From Acephala macrosclerotiorum (Eukaryota > Ascomycota > Leotiomycetes > Helotiales > Mollisiaceae), in contig MU119250.1 in the NCBI GenBank assembly GCA_014904845.1, forward strand, positions 62,001-126,000: a DNA stretch of 64,000 bases. Reading direction: 5' to 3'. Positions 46,614 through 58,249 of this stretch are shown here, in pieces. How positions within the stretch are numbered: position 1 is the first letter of the stretch; every line of letters starts with the position of its first letter. Both the position numbers and the translations under genes were made by a program. The notes under the pieces are model-generated. The model saw only the letters and a list, made by a program, of their open reading frames with translations, did no database searches and was not told where the DNA came from.

Positions 46614-46649
46614 ACGCTAAAATTCCCTGCCGAGCTGGCCGTTCAGGGG
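46614..46649 (-). repeat. Right terminal inverted repeat of piggyBac-like element
   Basis: Inverted counterpart of 44659-44688, ending GGCCGTTCAGGGG at the outer boundary. Confidence 0.85.
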
Positions 46650-46807
46650 ATAGTAGGACTTGGTTCTTCAACTCGAGTATTTCAGATCTGTGAGCTGCCT
46701 TTGCGTACATCGCTAAATGTTCTGCTGCTTTTCGATGCCATGCACTCTGCCTAGTAATCTAAAAGCCGACATTGCTGCTCGTTTACTCTCCATCCTCCTC
46801 ATCGTCC

Positions 46808-48711
46808 CTAATCTTCTGGAACACCTTGGCCAAGCAACCCCACCAAATGCAGCATGATCAATCCAACAACACCCTCCATAACCACATGCTCAATCCCTTC
46901 CCAAACATCCCATTTCTCACCTCTCCTCAATCCTCCCAAAAACTCCCTCTTCCCTAGATTCTCAACCCCACCATCCGGTCCAAATTTCTTAACCTCATCT
47001 TCTTTCAATCCGTTTTCCTCGTTCTCGACCCCACCATTAGCAAATACAATCCAAGCATCCTGCACCTCCCTCTGTAGCCTCCTTTCTTTCTCGGGACTTT
47101 CACAGCCATCGAAGATTGCAGGGTCGCCATGAAGATACGCCAGGTCGAGAGAGTGAGAGGGGATGCCGCGAAAGGGACCAGTAAAAGGCTGCCGTTGCTC
47201 AAATGTATATTCCCTGACCTCCACCTCTTGATCCTTAGCGAGTTTGGCGAAACGCTCTTGGTCTCTGTACCAGCATACATCTTCAACAATCTCCAACAAC
47301 TTCTCCGCTACCTCTTCACCCTCCACCCCCTCCTCAATCCCATACTTATTGAAAATTTCCCAACTTTTGCCTCTCCGAGAACGGAAGGAAGAGATGCGGC
47401 CAAGGAGGAAGTTGAGGGCCGGGGACCGGATTTAGGAGCACCAGAAACGACCATCTTCACAACCGAGGATTCGTTGCCTGTGCATCCTAGTAACAGCTCT
47501 CCTCGTTTAGACCCCATATTTTGATTTCCTCTTTCCAATTTTCGAGAAAGAAGATGTTATCGATGACGGGGACATGTCCGAATCCATTCCTAGGGTCACT
47601 TTTCTGATACGCTTCCACCAACCTCTCCCACTCCACTTCCTCAAGTTCCTTTACTGTCGTGACATTCAAAACAGACTTAGTTGCGGCATAGAGAGAGGAA
47701 GCAGTGGAGAGAGAAAGAGGAGTGGCGAATAATGGAGCACCGAGGGTTTGTGATTGTATTATTGCGCGGGAAAAGACGGCTGGGAAGCGGGGGGAGGAGT
47801 GGAGTTGGGTGGCGATGGCAGTGGAGCCGTGGGATTCGCCATATATAGTTATGGAGTGGGGGGAGCCGCCAAAGGGGGTTATGCTTCGGGAGATCCAGGT
47901 CAGGGCTGTGTTCTGGTGGGTTTGTGTTAGTGGTAATAGGCGGAAGGAGAAGGAGAGGAGTGGAGAGGGAGGGGTACGATGTCTCGCGGTCCTTGATAGA
48001 TCTGTTAATTTGAAATACGGGAGAAGATATGGGGAAGGGCAGGGTACCAAAGTTTGCAGTGTTCTCCTTGCCGTTGACTTCTCCTAGCTCCTGGGAGCCC
48101 ATGTACCCGAACACACCTAGTCGATGACTATTCAGAGACGTGAGAATCGTGGTTTCCACTTTTCAGGACTCCAAGGATACTGACTTGATAGCAACCATAA
48201 CAACCTGTTTCCCAATCTCCACACTCCTCTTCACAATAGCTCCTCCATCACACCACCAATCCGAACTCGACCCCGAGAACCCACCTCCACCATGCACATA
48301 AACCATGACCGGTAAGTTATCTCCCGCTTTTGCTCCAGATGGGATAGTGATGTTGAGATTCAAACAGTTGAATTCGTCGAAGATGTCCGGAGCGTGGGAG
48401 ACAGTGGTGATGGTTGGAGGAAGGCCGAGGCAGTCTTCCATTCGGATGGGAGAAGATGGTTTGTGGGCATTTCGGCCTGAAAAGGATTGTTAGCGTGATT
48501 TCTAGAAGGGTGAAAAGAGGAGGTACCCATAAGTAGTAGCATCGATGATTGGAGGAAAGTTTGAGTTGAGCGTAGATTGCTTGAACCGAGCTGGGATATT
48601 GGCATATTTGATCCCTCGAAACTGCCATATCTCGTTCTCAGAAGATAGAAGGTGTCAGATACCCTTGAAATTGGTATCTAAACTTGAATGATGAACTATT
48701 GGTTCGGCCAT
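46808..48711 (-). pseudogene. Decayed type-B carboxylesterase
   Basis: Alpha/beta-hydrolase of the carboxylesterase B family in pieces. The ATG at 48711 reads MAEPIVHHSSLDTNFKGI, then TGA (48657-48655), then ENEIWQFRGIKYANIPARF in the same frame. An intron follows TTYG. Downstream, MEDCLGLP is readable only after a one-base shift near 48460. The oxyanion region PVMVYVHGGGGFSGSSS, LGVFGYMGSQEL and the nucleophile elbow ITIYGESHGSTAIATQL (Ser in GESHG, usually GESAG) are kept. Two more frame changes occur, near 47520 (to GELLLGCTGNESSVVKMVV) and near 47340 (to GIEEGVEGEEVAEKLLEIV). The C-terminus runs to 46808. With one stop and about three frameshifts, no full-length enzyme can be made. The decay looks indel-driven rather than RIP-like. 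Confidence 0.78.
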
Positions 48712-50018
48712 GTTTGACTGTGAAGAAGTTCCTTCGGATTCGAGACTTTTCGGACACAAGAGGAAGAGAGTGATGAGTATATCTATATCGCTGAGACGGA
48801 ATGAAGACATGTGTGCTTAAAAATCGAAATGAATTACTGATCACATTTTCAGCAATTCCCATATGCGTATCGGCATCATAGGGAACACAAGAGGCGCGCT
48901 GATGACGTGAGGAGATGGACGTTCGTGCTGAGTACCCGTTTCGGGTATACACCGACAGCAAGCAGCCTATTCGTGGAATGGGCATTTTGAGAAAGGCCGA
49001 CTGCGATGAGATTTGCGATGGCCGACTCTAACTTTAATAGCAAATGAAACTAACGCCAAAGCTCACATAAGCTTGTGCCTAGGAGTTGAGGCTGAAGTAT
49101 ACAACAATGGAGGGGCACGATGCGGAGCTTAAGAAGCAGGTTGGAAGCACCTGATTTGGAGGAGATCACAAGATCAGAAATGCACCTTCCCAATGCCCTG
49201 GCGCCTGAATGAGAGCAACGCATACGTACCTTAGCTAATAATTATTATAGTCGTAAGTCTCGCTCGAGTAACAGTAATACAATTAAAAGAAGAAGAGCAA
49301 AGAAAATTGCAGGTAGAGGAACTTTTTACCCAATCGTCCATCAAATTCCCATCTTAGGTGATCTCTTCTTCCAATGAATCTCTCATCAAAAGATTTCCCG
49401 GCATCAGAACCAGGGCCTCGTTGGGCAGCATCCCGACGCGAATTGTTGCTCGTGGCGCATCTGCAGGCCTAACTGCAGCTGAGAGTTGATCCTTATCCCG
49501 ACAGCACGACTTCAGAAATACTTAAAAGTACGATCTGCGAAGACGGTGGGAATCCCATTGAAATGCCAACTTTGATTGTTCCAGCAAGTCTTGGACTTGT
49601 GGAGTACAAATTGGTCCATTACTGCTGTCGCAATCCAGATGGCAAGATCTTCAACAGGTACAGTACCGTAAGGTTACCACCGTATTCCAGATCTATTTAG
49701 AAGCCTCAGTGGTCAACTTCGCGCGTCACATCATGATAGACGTGCGTCACAATTGGAGATTCTCATTCAGAGACACATATTTCTTGTTGTTGAGAATCTT
49801 CTGCCGTTGCTGTCAGTCTCGAAAATGTGGCTGTTGGGGATATTCCTCACTGGACAGCCTTGTCGAGGCAAATCGCTCAGGCTTTCCGTACGAATGCCAC
49901 ATCAGAGCTAGCCCAAAATTCTGAACTCATTAAGGGCCGATCCATTATTCAGTTCTCGAAGAAGAAGAAAAAAGCTATCGTCGAAGTTGGTCGAGTTTGT
50001 GGAGACTGTTGTGAGAAG
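48712..50018. other. Intergenic region
   Basis: 5' flanks of the carboxylesterase relic (minus) and of the second NACHT-ankyrin gene (plus). An in-frame extension of the latter to 49827 starts only at GTG. Nothing else recognised. Confidence 0.4.
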
Positions 50019-53000
50019 ATGGAAGTCAACGGTTTCGCACTCGCCAGAAGTGAGGACAGTCCGTGGGCGCTAGCCAAGGCCCGCTTCCTCGACGACCTCG
50101 AACCTTCAGAACGACAACTCTACAACAATGCAACCCTCGAGAACATATACTACGCTACCAGCAATGCCAACCGGAAAGATGCAGAGAACAGTAGAACGAG
50201 AACTGTTGTCCGGAAGCTGGGGCCTCTGGTCTCTGCCATTGAAAGCTATGGCAAGGCTGTCGACACATTTGCCCAGATAGCCCCGCTTTATCAAGCTCCT
50301 ATTTGGGGATTCATCAGAGTTCTACTGGCCGCTGCTGAAGCCCATTCGAAATTCTATGACAGGATAGTTGATGTGCTGGCAAGGATTGGGGACATTCTCC
50401 CAAGATTTCGTACGTGTGCTCCAAATCTCCCGGCCGGACCCCATGCTGAGTTGAGCAGGTGACTACGAACGAATATACAACCCGCAGAAACACAAACGCC
50501 TAGTCCAAGCGCTTTCGGATGCATATCTCGATATCATTGTGCTCTGCACTCAATTCCGGCAGTCGATTCGAGCCCATCAGGCTTCTAAGGTTCGCAGAGT
50601 ATTCAAGCCGTTGTCGATGAGCCAGCAAGCCGACGACGCTATAGAAAGGTTTCGGCGGCACAAGCAGAACGTGGAGGATGAGGCAAAACTATGTCATATG
50701 CTTGAAGCGGCTGAGGAACGAGAGAGCCGTCTGACGTTATTTGCAGCTGAGCGTAGACGAAGGATACTTGCTCGTTTGTCGAATATCGATTGCGGTCTCA
50801 GACATCGCAGACTACAAGGTACAAGGCACGAAGGCACGGGGGTCTGGCTTCAGCAGCATGGCGATTATATCAAGTGGGAGTCTTCCACTGGTCCTGCTGT
50901 ATTGTGCTGTTATGGCATACGTAGGTGTTACAAGCCTTATATTGTCTGGTGCTGACGAGGAAATAGCTGGCTGTGGCAAGTCCATCTTGGTTTCGACCAT
51001 CATCGATACCCTGAAGAGACAACATGTGACAATATTCTACTATTGTGACTACGCGGACAAGAGAACACTTTTCCCCTCCAATGTCTTCGGCACCCTAGCT
51101 CGTCAAATACTAGAGAGAGTCGAACTTATCCCAGAAGCCCTTTCTATCGCTGTGGAAGAAGCAGATCATAATGGAGATCGACTTGCGGACGACTCCGAGG
51201 CGCTGCTCATACTTCAAAAATGCATGGAGAGCTCACCACGCGAACTACACATAATCCTAGATGGTCTTGACGAATGCACAGAACATTCACAGAAAGTCAT
51301 TCTCGACGGGCTGAGGCAGGTCATGTATCAAAAGGGCTCTACTGTGAAGCTGCTCACCACAGCTCGAGCGGATCTGGATGCATTGCTTAAACTTAAGCCG
51401 TCCATACTATCCTCACGCATCCCTATTTTATCATCAACCATAGCAATGGATATAGAAGCGTATGTTCGAGCTTCAACCAGAAATCGTATAATCGACGGTT
51501 CACTGGTCATTGGAGATGCCGACTTGGAGGAAGTGATTGTTTGTAAGCTCGTGAACGGGGCCAAAGGAATGTAAGTTGCTTTTCACATCGTTCTCAATCT
51601 CCTAGCGGTGTCTGGACTTTCTCGAGTCCACACTTTCTCAGCAAGTATAATCATCGGCCAATACAATCCCTCTTCACTGGATGTGGGTGGTATCTAAGCC
51701 TAGCCCAGCTCCCCGTGACAAGGTCCCAGCAAGGATGGGAGATTGAAACGCTGGTTTCTTACACTTCGATACCCTCTCCAACAAACCACTTCTCACTAAT
51801 ACTTAGGTTCTTGTGGGTCGAGTTCCAGCTGAACGACTTATGTGATGCTGATTCCGACCACCATATCAAAAAAGTACTCGATAATTTACCTAAAAGCTTG
51901 AGCGAAACCTATGACCGACTCCTCGGTAGAATTGAGGGCAAGGAGAGGGCTGTTATGATCGAAAGGATGTTCAAGTGGCTTGTATGCACTCGGCAACCGC
52001 TCCATGTCGATGAGCTTCGAGAGGGTATCGCTTTCACACTTGACGACACCCAACAGGATCAAGACAAGATTATTACCGACTTAAACCGCCTCGTTCGAGC
52101 CTGTTCCAATCTCGTCATAATTGATGCGGAGACAAAAGTAGTCCAATTGTCCCACTACACTGTGGAACAATATCTTCTTCAACCCGCCGGATCAAAGTTT
52201 CAATTCACCCGACTTGAAGCGGACATTATGGCTGGAGAATTCTGCGTTGCTTATCTGTCATTCGCAGATTTCGAGACTCGGATAACTCCATACAAAGAAA
52301 ATGTCAATACAGACTTGGTTGCATTGGGAAAACTAGCTTCCCACCCGACTTTAATGGCCCCGGATCATCCTGGTCATACGGTGGTCAGAATTTGGCACTC
52401 CTTAAGGAATTCTGCCCCAGCTGCAGCTAGTATTGATATGACGAAAATCCTGCGCAAATCACCCCCATCGCAAGAGCTGTCTCAGTATCGATGCCTTCCA
52501 TATACGATCAAACATTGGATCCGCCATAGCTCTCACTTCCTCTCAGAGAACGTTGATGGAGATTTTCGTGTAAGACGCAGGAGAAAACTTTTCCATGATC
52601 TGGTCTTGGAGAAGAACTTGCCGTTCCAGTTTCGGCCTTGGGAAGATTGTGTCCCGGTAGACAAAGACTTGGTACCAGAAGCAATTTTGGGCTGGGGCTT
52701 GATGGAAAATCACCTCGCTTTGATCGAGCTAGCACTTGGCGAGGCAGCACATCTCCCCTACAACTCCCCAGGCTCGGACAAATTGGCCTTTTTTCACTCC
52801 AATATTCAAAAAGCATGGGTAGACCTTTTTGCCAGAAACCGACTCGATACCATAGTCGATAAGGAAATCGCAATCGCAGACGACACCATTGAGGAATTTC
52901 CTGCATGTTCCTACACGATTGGGTCACCTATCCATTCTTGGATATTCTACAGACTGCTCTCAGCTTGCCGAAAAGGTCACCTCGAGGCTGTCAAAGCCTG

Positions 53001-55104
53001 CATGCTGCACAGATATGCCGCTGACGGCAATCGAGACGCGATTTCATATCTTATCGTCGTCGCCGCTACGCACGGTCACCTGTCACTTCTGGAAGAGCTT
53101 TGGCCATACTGCGGCCAAACAGCTATTTCTCTCAAGGCGAAAATCGGGCATAATGGTATCTGCCTCAACGCGCTTGAATGTGCTATTGTTTCAGGACATG
53201 ACGCCATTGTCAACTTTCTCCACGTTGCTGGATGCAAGATCGCATTATTCAATGACAACGAGAGTTTCTTTGGTTTACTTGACAAAGCAGCTTATCAGAT
53301 GGATATCGAGCTTTTGGATACTCTCTTTCTTCTGGGCTTGACTGCCCTCACAAAAGACACAATATCTCACGATAGCCGGGTTCTCAATACTCTTGTCAAA
53401 GCCGTGGAGAAGGATCATCACACCGTTGTTGAAGCAATGCTAAGACATGGCGCCAATCCAGATGTACCTGCGAAATCCGGCATGACACCTATCTTCCACT
53501 CCATTCTCCGCTCCAGCATTGCAAGCCTCAAAGTATTGTTGTCCTACAATGCAAGCACAGGTGTTACCTCCCTCGGTCTGCCATTAACGTTAGCCGCTAG
53601 TATCGGGAATCCAGACATTGTGGAGGTTCTCCTGTCTTACAATGCAGACATGAATGTCGATGTCCCTAGAGACGGTGGTTTTCTACCCTCAGTCTACCAG
53701 GGTTATGATCCAGAGATGCCTTTTTCATTATGGAAAGATTACCTGTGTCCAACCCCATTGTACGTGGCGTGTTACCATGGCCATTTAGCTGTCTCTAGAA
53801 TGCTTCAAGAACATGGAGCATCCCCATATCTTGCTAGTCCCAAGTTCTCCACGTGGATATCACGTCAAAATCACGAAACTGTATGCAAAACTCGTCTCTA
53901 TCATCTAGCGATCGACAGGCCCCTCGAAGCTTTTCAAACCCCTCGCCTTGGCGATTATCCGTTGTGGGAAACACCACTGGATGCTGCATTGTCTCGAGGG
54001 CATGGGAGTATGTTTCGTACTTTGACATCAACCACGGAGAACGACCCGGTGGTCCCAGAGCATGATTTCGCAGAGGACGAAATCGATCCGACGAGTTTGC
54101 TTGTGCATCGCCAACACAATCTACACCCGTGGATCGAAGAAGCCCTTTCCAATATCTCAAGCAAATCCTGCTCAGACCCGACAGCTAACCTAGAAGTTCT
54201 GCTGGCTGCGGGAGTAGATTTACGAGCAGTCCGGCTCGGGGACCAGCCATTGATCTTCTGGGCACTGGAGAATCACCCAATGTGTCTCAAAGCATTGCCA
54301 GATGCAAGGGCATATTGGGCGGATATTCCAGTTCATGCCTTCCAGGAGCTTGCCCGTCTTGACATACTGCATACTTCTCGGATCTCGAGTTTTATGTTAG
54401 GTATTGCAAAATACTTGGCCCTCGCATTAAGGGAAAGTCCAAGCTACGTCCGAGGAATCTTACGTGATGTTTTTATTTACATCGTTTACTCTACGAATCA
54501 TACCTGCGAAGACACTCTAATCGCCAACTCAATCATCCAAGCTATCGGTTCTTGTCGACGAACAGCAGACGGTCATGTGCGTTTTAAGTCTCCCAACACA
54601 GACCAAAAGACTGAGCGGTTGAGCGGTTACGAGATTGAAGCTATCAAGTCGGCATATGGTCATGACAATACCCCGCAAGGCATCGACATGCTCAACGAGC
54701 TTTTCGATTCTCTCTGCTCCGAAGGATCCGAATTCGAGCACTTTACCAATCACTTTCCTCCATTGTTCGCTGCGATCAAACACCAGAAAGATGATCTAGT
54801 TCGAGAATGGTATTCTTCTCGAGATAGCGCATTTTTCCGCGGTTACCGTCAACGTTGCTCTAACTTAGTCTTCGCTATAAAAGCCGGGTCAACTTTAAGC
54901 ATTCTGACCTTCGTACTTGAGGAGGAGTCCAAGTTAGGCATTTGCTGCGATACCGACGATCTTGGCAAGACGGCGTTCGACAAGGCATGGGCTGCCAAAG
55001 ATACGACTGCAGTGGATTTATTGAAATCTTGGCATGGAAACGGTTCGTGGGAGGAAGGCGATCTGTGGTGCTGCAAATTTAGGAGGAATAGAGTTGTTAG
55101 CTAG
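50019..55104 (+). CDS. Large NACHT-ankyrin STAND (NLR-like) protein
   Basis: 1584-residue protein from four exons that join in frame: 50019-50409, 50459-50920, 50967-51570 and 51807-55104. The N-terminal domain (about residues 1-230, from WALAKARFLDDL through AIESYGKAVDTFAQIAPLYQAPIWGFIR) is the helical DUF7708-type domain of fungal STAND proteins. It is unlike the N-terminus of the protein at 9.9-13.2 kb. The NACHT NTPase follows with Walker A PGCGKS (about 285-290), Walker B LHIILDGLDEC (about 379-389) and KLLTTARADL. The last 700 residues hold degenerate ankyrin repeats (for example TPLYVACYHGHLAVSRMLQEHGAS). Intron 3 (51571-51806, 236 nt) is long for this window, but its phase (AT+G giving MFLWVEFQ) fits the family. 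The start is the first ATG of the frame. Probably a non-self recognition or incompatibility-type receptor. Confidence 0.9.
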
Positions 55105-56080
55105 GACATAATTCATAATCGAGTATCACATAACTCTTCCAGCAACATCGGAATTCGCTCAGATAGATACGAGGAGTCTCTTTTCTTTCGATTCAAATGG
55201 AAGGCAGTATAGGCTAGAGGGGAGAGATTGAATATCCTAGCAATGTCGGGACATTGTGAGTTGAAAAGATCAGGTAGAGTCAAAGTATATGGCATATGCA
55301 TCTACGTTTTCTATGCCTTTGGGTTTTTCTGCATTGTTTTTGAGATCTCCTGTTTCTCAACTAGGATGCTGTGTATACTAGGGACATTATCAAACTCAGA
55401 CTCTGGCAATCACTTATCGTTCTTGCTTTTCTTGTGTTCATGATCCACAGTTTTTGGTACATTGGAAATAGGTTCGAAACCAACTTCTTCTTTCATCAAC
55501 TCTAGGTTATTTTTGTGCCCAGGTTGTCTTTCGTGGCCTGTTCAGTATTGACCTTAAGGTGGCTTTGCCACCGGCTGGTGGGCTACAGTTCTGCATCTAG
55601 TAAGGAGTCGTGATTCAGTCGGCCATGGTCCTCGATGAGACAGAGTGGGCCGAGAAAGTCCGAGGTACTTTGGAAGAATCAGAACGATCGCCCCATACGC
55701 AGACAGGGTATTCGAAGGTGTGTTCTCATCATATAGCTCGTCCTTTGAGACGAATTCCACACGTCTAATCTAAGAATGTTTTTCAACCTTTATATTCACC
55801 ATCAATTCCACCTTTTTTTTGTAAATCTATTTAGTTTTCCTACTCGACTGGGCGAATATGGCAATATCACCAAATCTCTTCCAAAGATTCCACCTCTCAC
55901 GCCAAAATCCTTCTTTCCTCTTCCAAAGTTTTCCGCCACTGGCACCCGAATCTATATTTCTCTCACTCTCAAACAATTCGCGACCACAAATCCTGATCAA
56001 CTGAGCAGCAAATGGAATGTCATTACTCCATACGGCACGTTGCGTATGATATGTCTCGGAACGGGAATCTACCCCCTCTT
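55105..56080. other. Convergent intergenic region
   Basis: 3' flanks of the NACHT-ankyrin gene and the DUF3632 gene. The short ORFs show no domain. Confidence 0.4.
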
Positions 56081-56853
56081 CTAGTGCGCTGGTGAGAGCC
56101 TATAGTCCCTAGTAGGAGAACTCCATTGCTTCGGCCCATTTTGGCCAGAGAGACGTGCGAGGCGCGCGAGGAACGCGTGGAACGCGTGGAAATTCAAGTC
56201 TTCGGTTCTTTGTTGCTCTTCCGGGGCGGTGGTAAGCATGATGTCTGAAGATTAAGTCAGTTCTTGGGCTGTTGAAAGAAGTTGAGTAGTGAAACTACCT
56301 CTGTTGGCGTCAATGTGGCCATAACTCATAGTGGGAAGCTCTCCCCATCTGCATTGAAGACCCGTCTTCTTATGAGTTGTTGTTGGCATCCTGCGCAAAC
56401 AATCCAGAAACTCGGCCAGTTTTCCCTGCCTCTCTTCGTCGTCAGCGGGCAGCTGTCTCACGATATAAAACATCGAGTAGAAGAGCCTGTAGCAAAACTT
56501 CCTGGGAACTTGTCTTCAGAAGACGACCATTTCGTGGTGCCGTCCAATATCTGTCTCAAGCTAAAGGAGTAAAGTTCGACAATTGAGTTGGCTGCAGTTT
56601 GGGGTGCGATGTCACTTCCTGGTCGGAGGAGATCATCCATGATGCGGAAGACATTTTGACCTCGCTCGGAAGCGCGTGCGAATCGATCGGGCTTCAGGTG
56701 AAAAGTATAAAGTGCCGGTACTGTAAATTTCTCGTGTCGCGCTTCCTCGAATGGGATGTCGCTTGATGGTCCGAAGCAGCATTCAGCCAGGCAGGGTCGT
56801 TCGTCGAGCGTGGTCTCGTACTCGTCGGCGAAGAATTGTGGGAGTTCCTCCAT
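56081..56853 (-). CDS. DUF3632-family protein
   Basis: Fungal DUF3632 protein of undefined function, 225 residues if spliced as 56853-56528, 56486-56299 and 56244-56081. Intron 2 (56298-56245) is standard, with a GTAGTT donor, CTGAC branch and CAG acceptor, and yields DANRD across the junction. Intron 1 (56527-56487) is only 41 nt with a poor GTCGTC donor, but a good TTTTGCTACAG acceptor and correct phase, giving GTTKWLFYSMFYIVRQLPAD. Family marks are the acidic N-terminus MEELPQFFADEYETTLDE, the block FYIVRQLPADDEERQGKLAEFL, and NFHAFHAFLARLARLSG near the end. Without intron 1 the frame would be broken, so a one-base lesion is the alternative reading. Confidence 0.62.
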
Positions 56854-58249
56854 GTTTGTTGTATGCTCGTTTTGCTTTCTGGAATCTTGTTAGCGCTTGG
56901 TTCTGGCAGCGAGCAAGGTGTGGCGTGCTGCGATCTTTGCTTCTATTCATCAACTTCGTCTACTGTCCCTGGTTCTGCAAAAATTTCTTCTTTGGATTGT
57001 ATTTGATAAAGAGAGGGGCAGAAAAGTTTGGAGTTTTATGCGACATGAATTTGGAGATGGACTGGAGTTGTGTTCTAACTATATTCGAATATGGACTGAA
57101 GCTGAGGTGGTAAGCTAGTGCTATGACTCCTACTCCCGCTTCTAACCTTCAACGGGTATAATTTATGCCCATGAAAAGGAAAAATTGCGCACAAACGGAA
57201 GCATCAAGGGGTGCCAATAATTTCCGCAAAAAATACAAGCACCTATCCTTAAGAAAAACGTTCATTCTCTACACATCTCTTGCTACAGTGTGCCGAACAC
57301 CCCGACTCGACGTTAACCCCTCCCGAAGCAAGCGCTGTAGCGAGCCCCTGACATTAGCTCCTGTGCCTCCTTGACGTAACGATTGCACTTTCTGGGACTT
57401 TGGAAAGGGGAACATAGCGGAGCGTCGAGCAGATTACGATGAAATCTCAGGGAGAGTACTACTAATTATATTCATTACTTTGATCTTCCACTTTTGTTTT
57501 CTTCAGTCGTGACAAATGTACCTGACTTCGTGGTACTTTGATGTATCGCTGTCTTTGAATGCGCAAGCCTCACTCCACACCCCACCAGCACCGACGAACA
57601 TCGCTTCCGCATCTCCATTTTCCCCAAGCTTTTCTATGTCTTCGAATCCGGTGCTTGGTGTCAAATCAAAAAACTCGGCTTCGGTTTCTGTCGTTCATCA
57701 TCGGCTTATGATTGATCACTTCGCACTTCGCTTGTCAGCACTAGATGCTGTGGGAATCGAGCAATGTGCGAGCTCAAATCGTTCAATGAACTAGGAGGAC
57801 TATCATTCTATCGACTCCTTCATACTCACCGAGAAGATATTATTGACCCCTCTCCTTGAGCTTCGCATCTTGTAGTTGAGATCTCGTAATGAGGTGGTAT
57901 TGGTGGAAAATGCACTAAGACATTGTTCGATATTGAAATGAGGTCTCACGCTCGATCGAGCATCTGCTCATATGGACGGTCTCAGCTGGCCTGGATGCAC
58001 CCGTGAATTTACTTTATTAAGAGAACATTCCCATTTAGTTAGATGGGCAGATTAGACATCATAATACCACTCCTCTTGCCCTCTCAACTGAAGCGTCTCT
58101 CTCCACATAGTTGCATGCTTATGAAGCAGAAGCACCACAGGTCCGTCCTTACCATTCGATTTATATAACTCATTTCATGTCTCGTAGGTCAATGAGTGTA
58201 TTCATCTACCTCACTCGTGAACTCAAAGGCTGACAGGCTTCGAGTCAAG
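56854..58249. other. Intergenic region with a possible exon remnant
   Basis: Mostly without recognisable genes. It holds the minus-strand fragment listed next and the promoter of the SDR relic. A simple plus-strand ORF at 57516-57794 is the shadow of that fragment. Confidence 0.4.
57522..57687 (-). other. Possible coding fragment, unrecognised
   Basis: A stretch between an AACGACAG acceptor and a GTACAT donor reads, without stops, EAEFFDLTPSTGFEDIEKLG, then DAEAMFVGAGGVWSEACAFK and a short tail. The composition is protein-like, but no start, stop or further exon can be assigned. It may be part of a decayed gene. Confidence 0.25.

Larger units (their letters stand above)
44659..46649 (+). mobile_element. 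piggyBac-like DNA transposon, inactive
   Basis: About 2-kb element bounded by inverted repeats and containing one transposase gene in a single frame with seven nonsense codons. Its interior is visibly richer in A/T than the flanks. The piggyBac-type TTAA target duplication is not visible; the bases next to both ends are AT. Confidence 0.85.

Noticed and set aside
50741..50966. Upstream extension of the NACHT exon ORF (start at 50741)
   Set aside because: It runs through the intron 50921-50966; the spliced form gives the Walker A motif in phase with the N-terminal domain.
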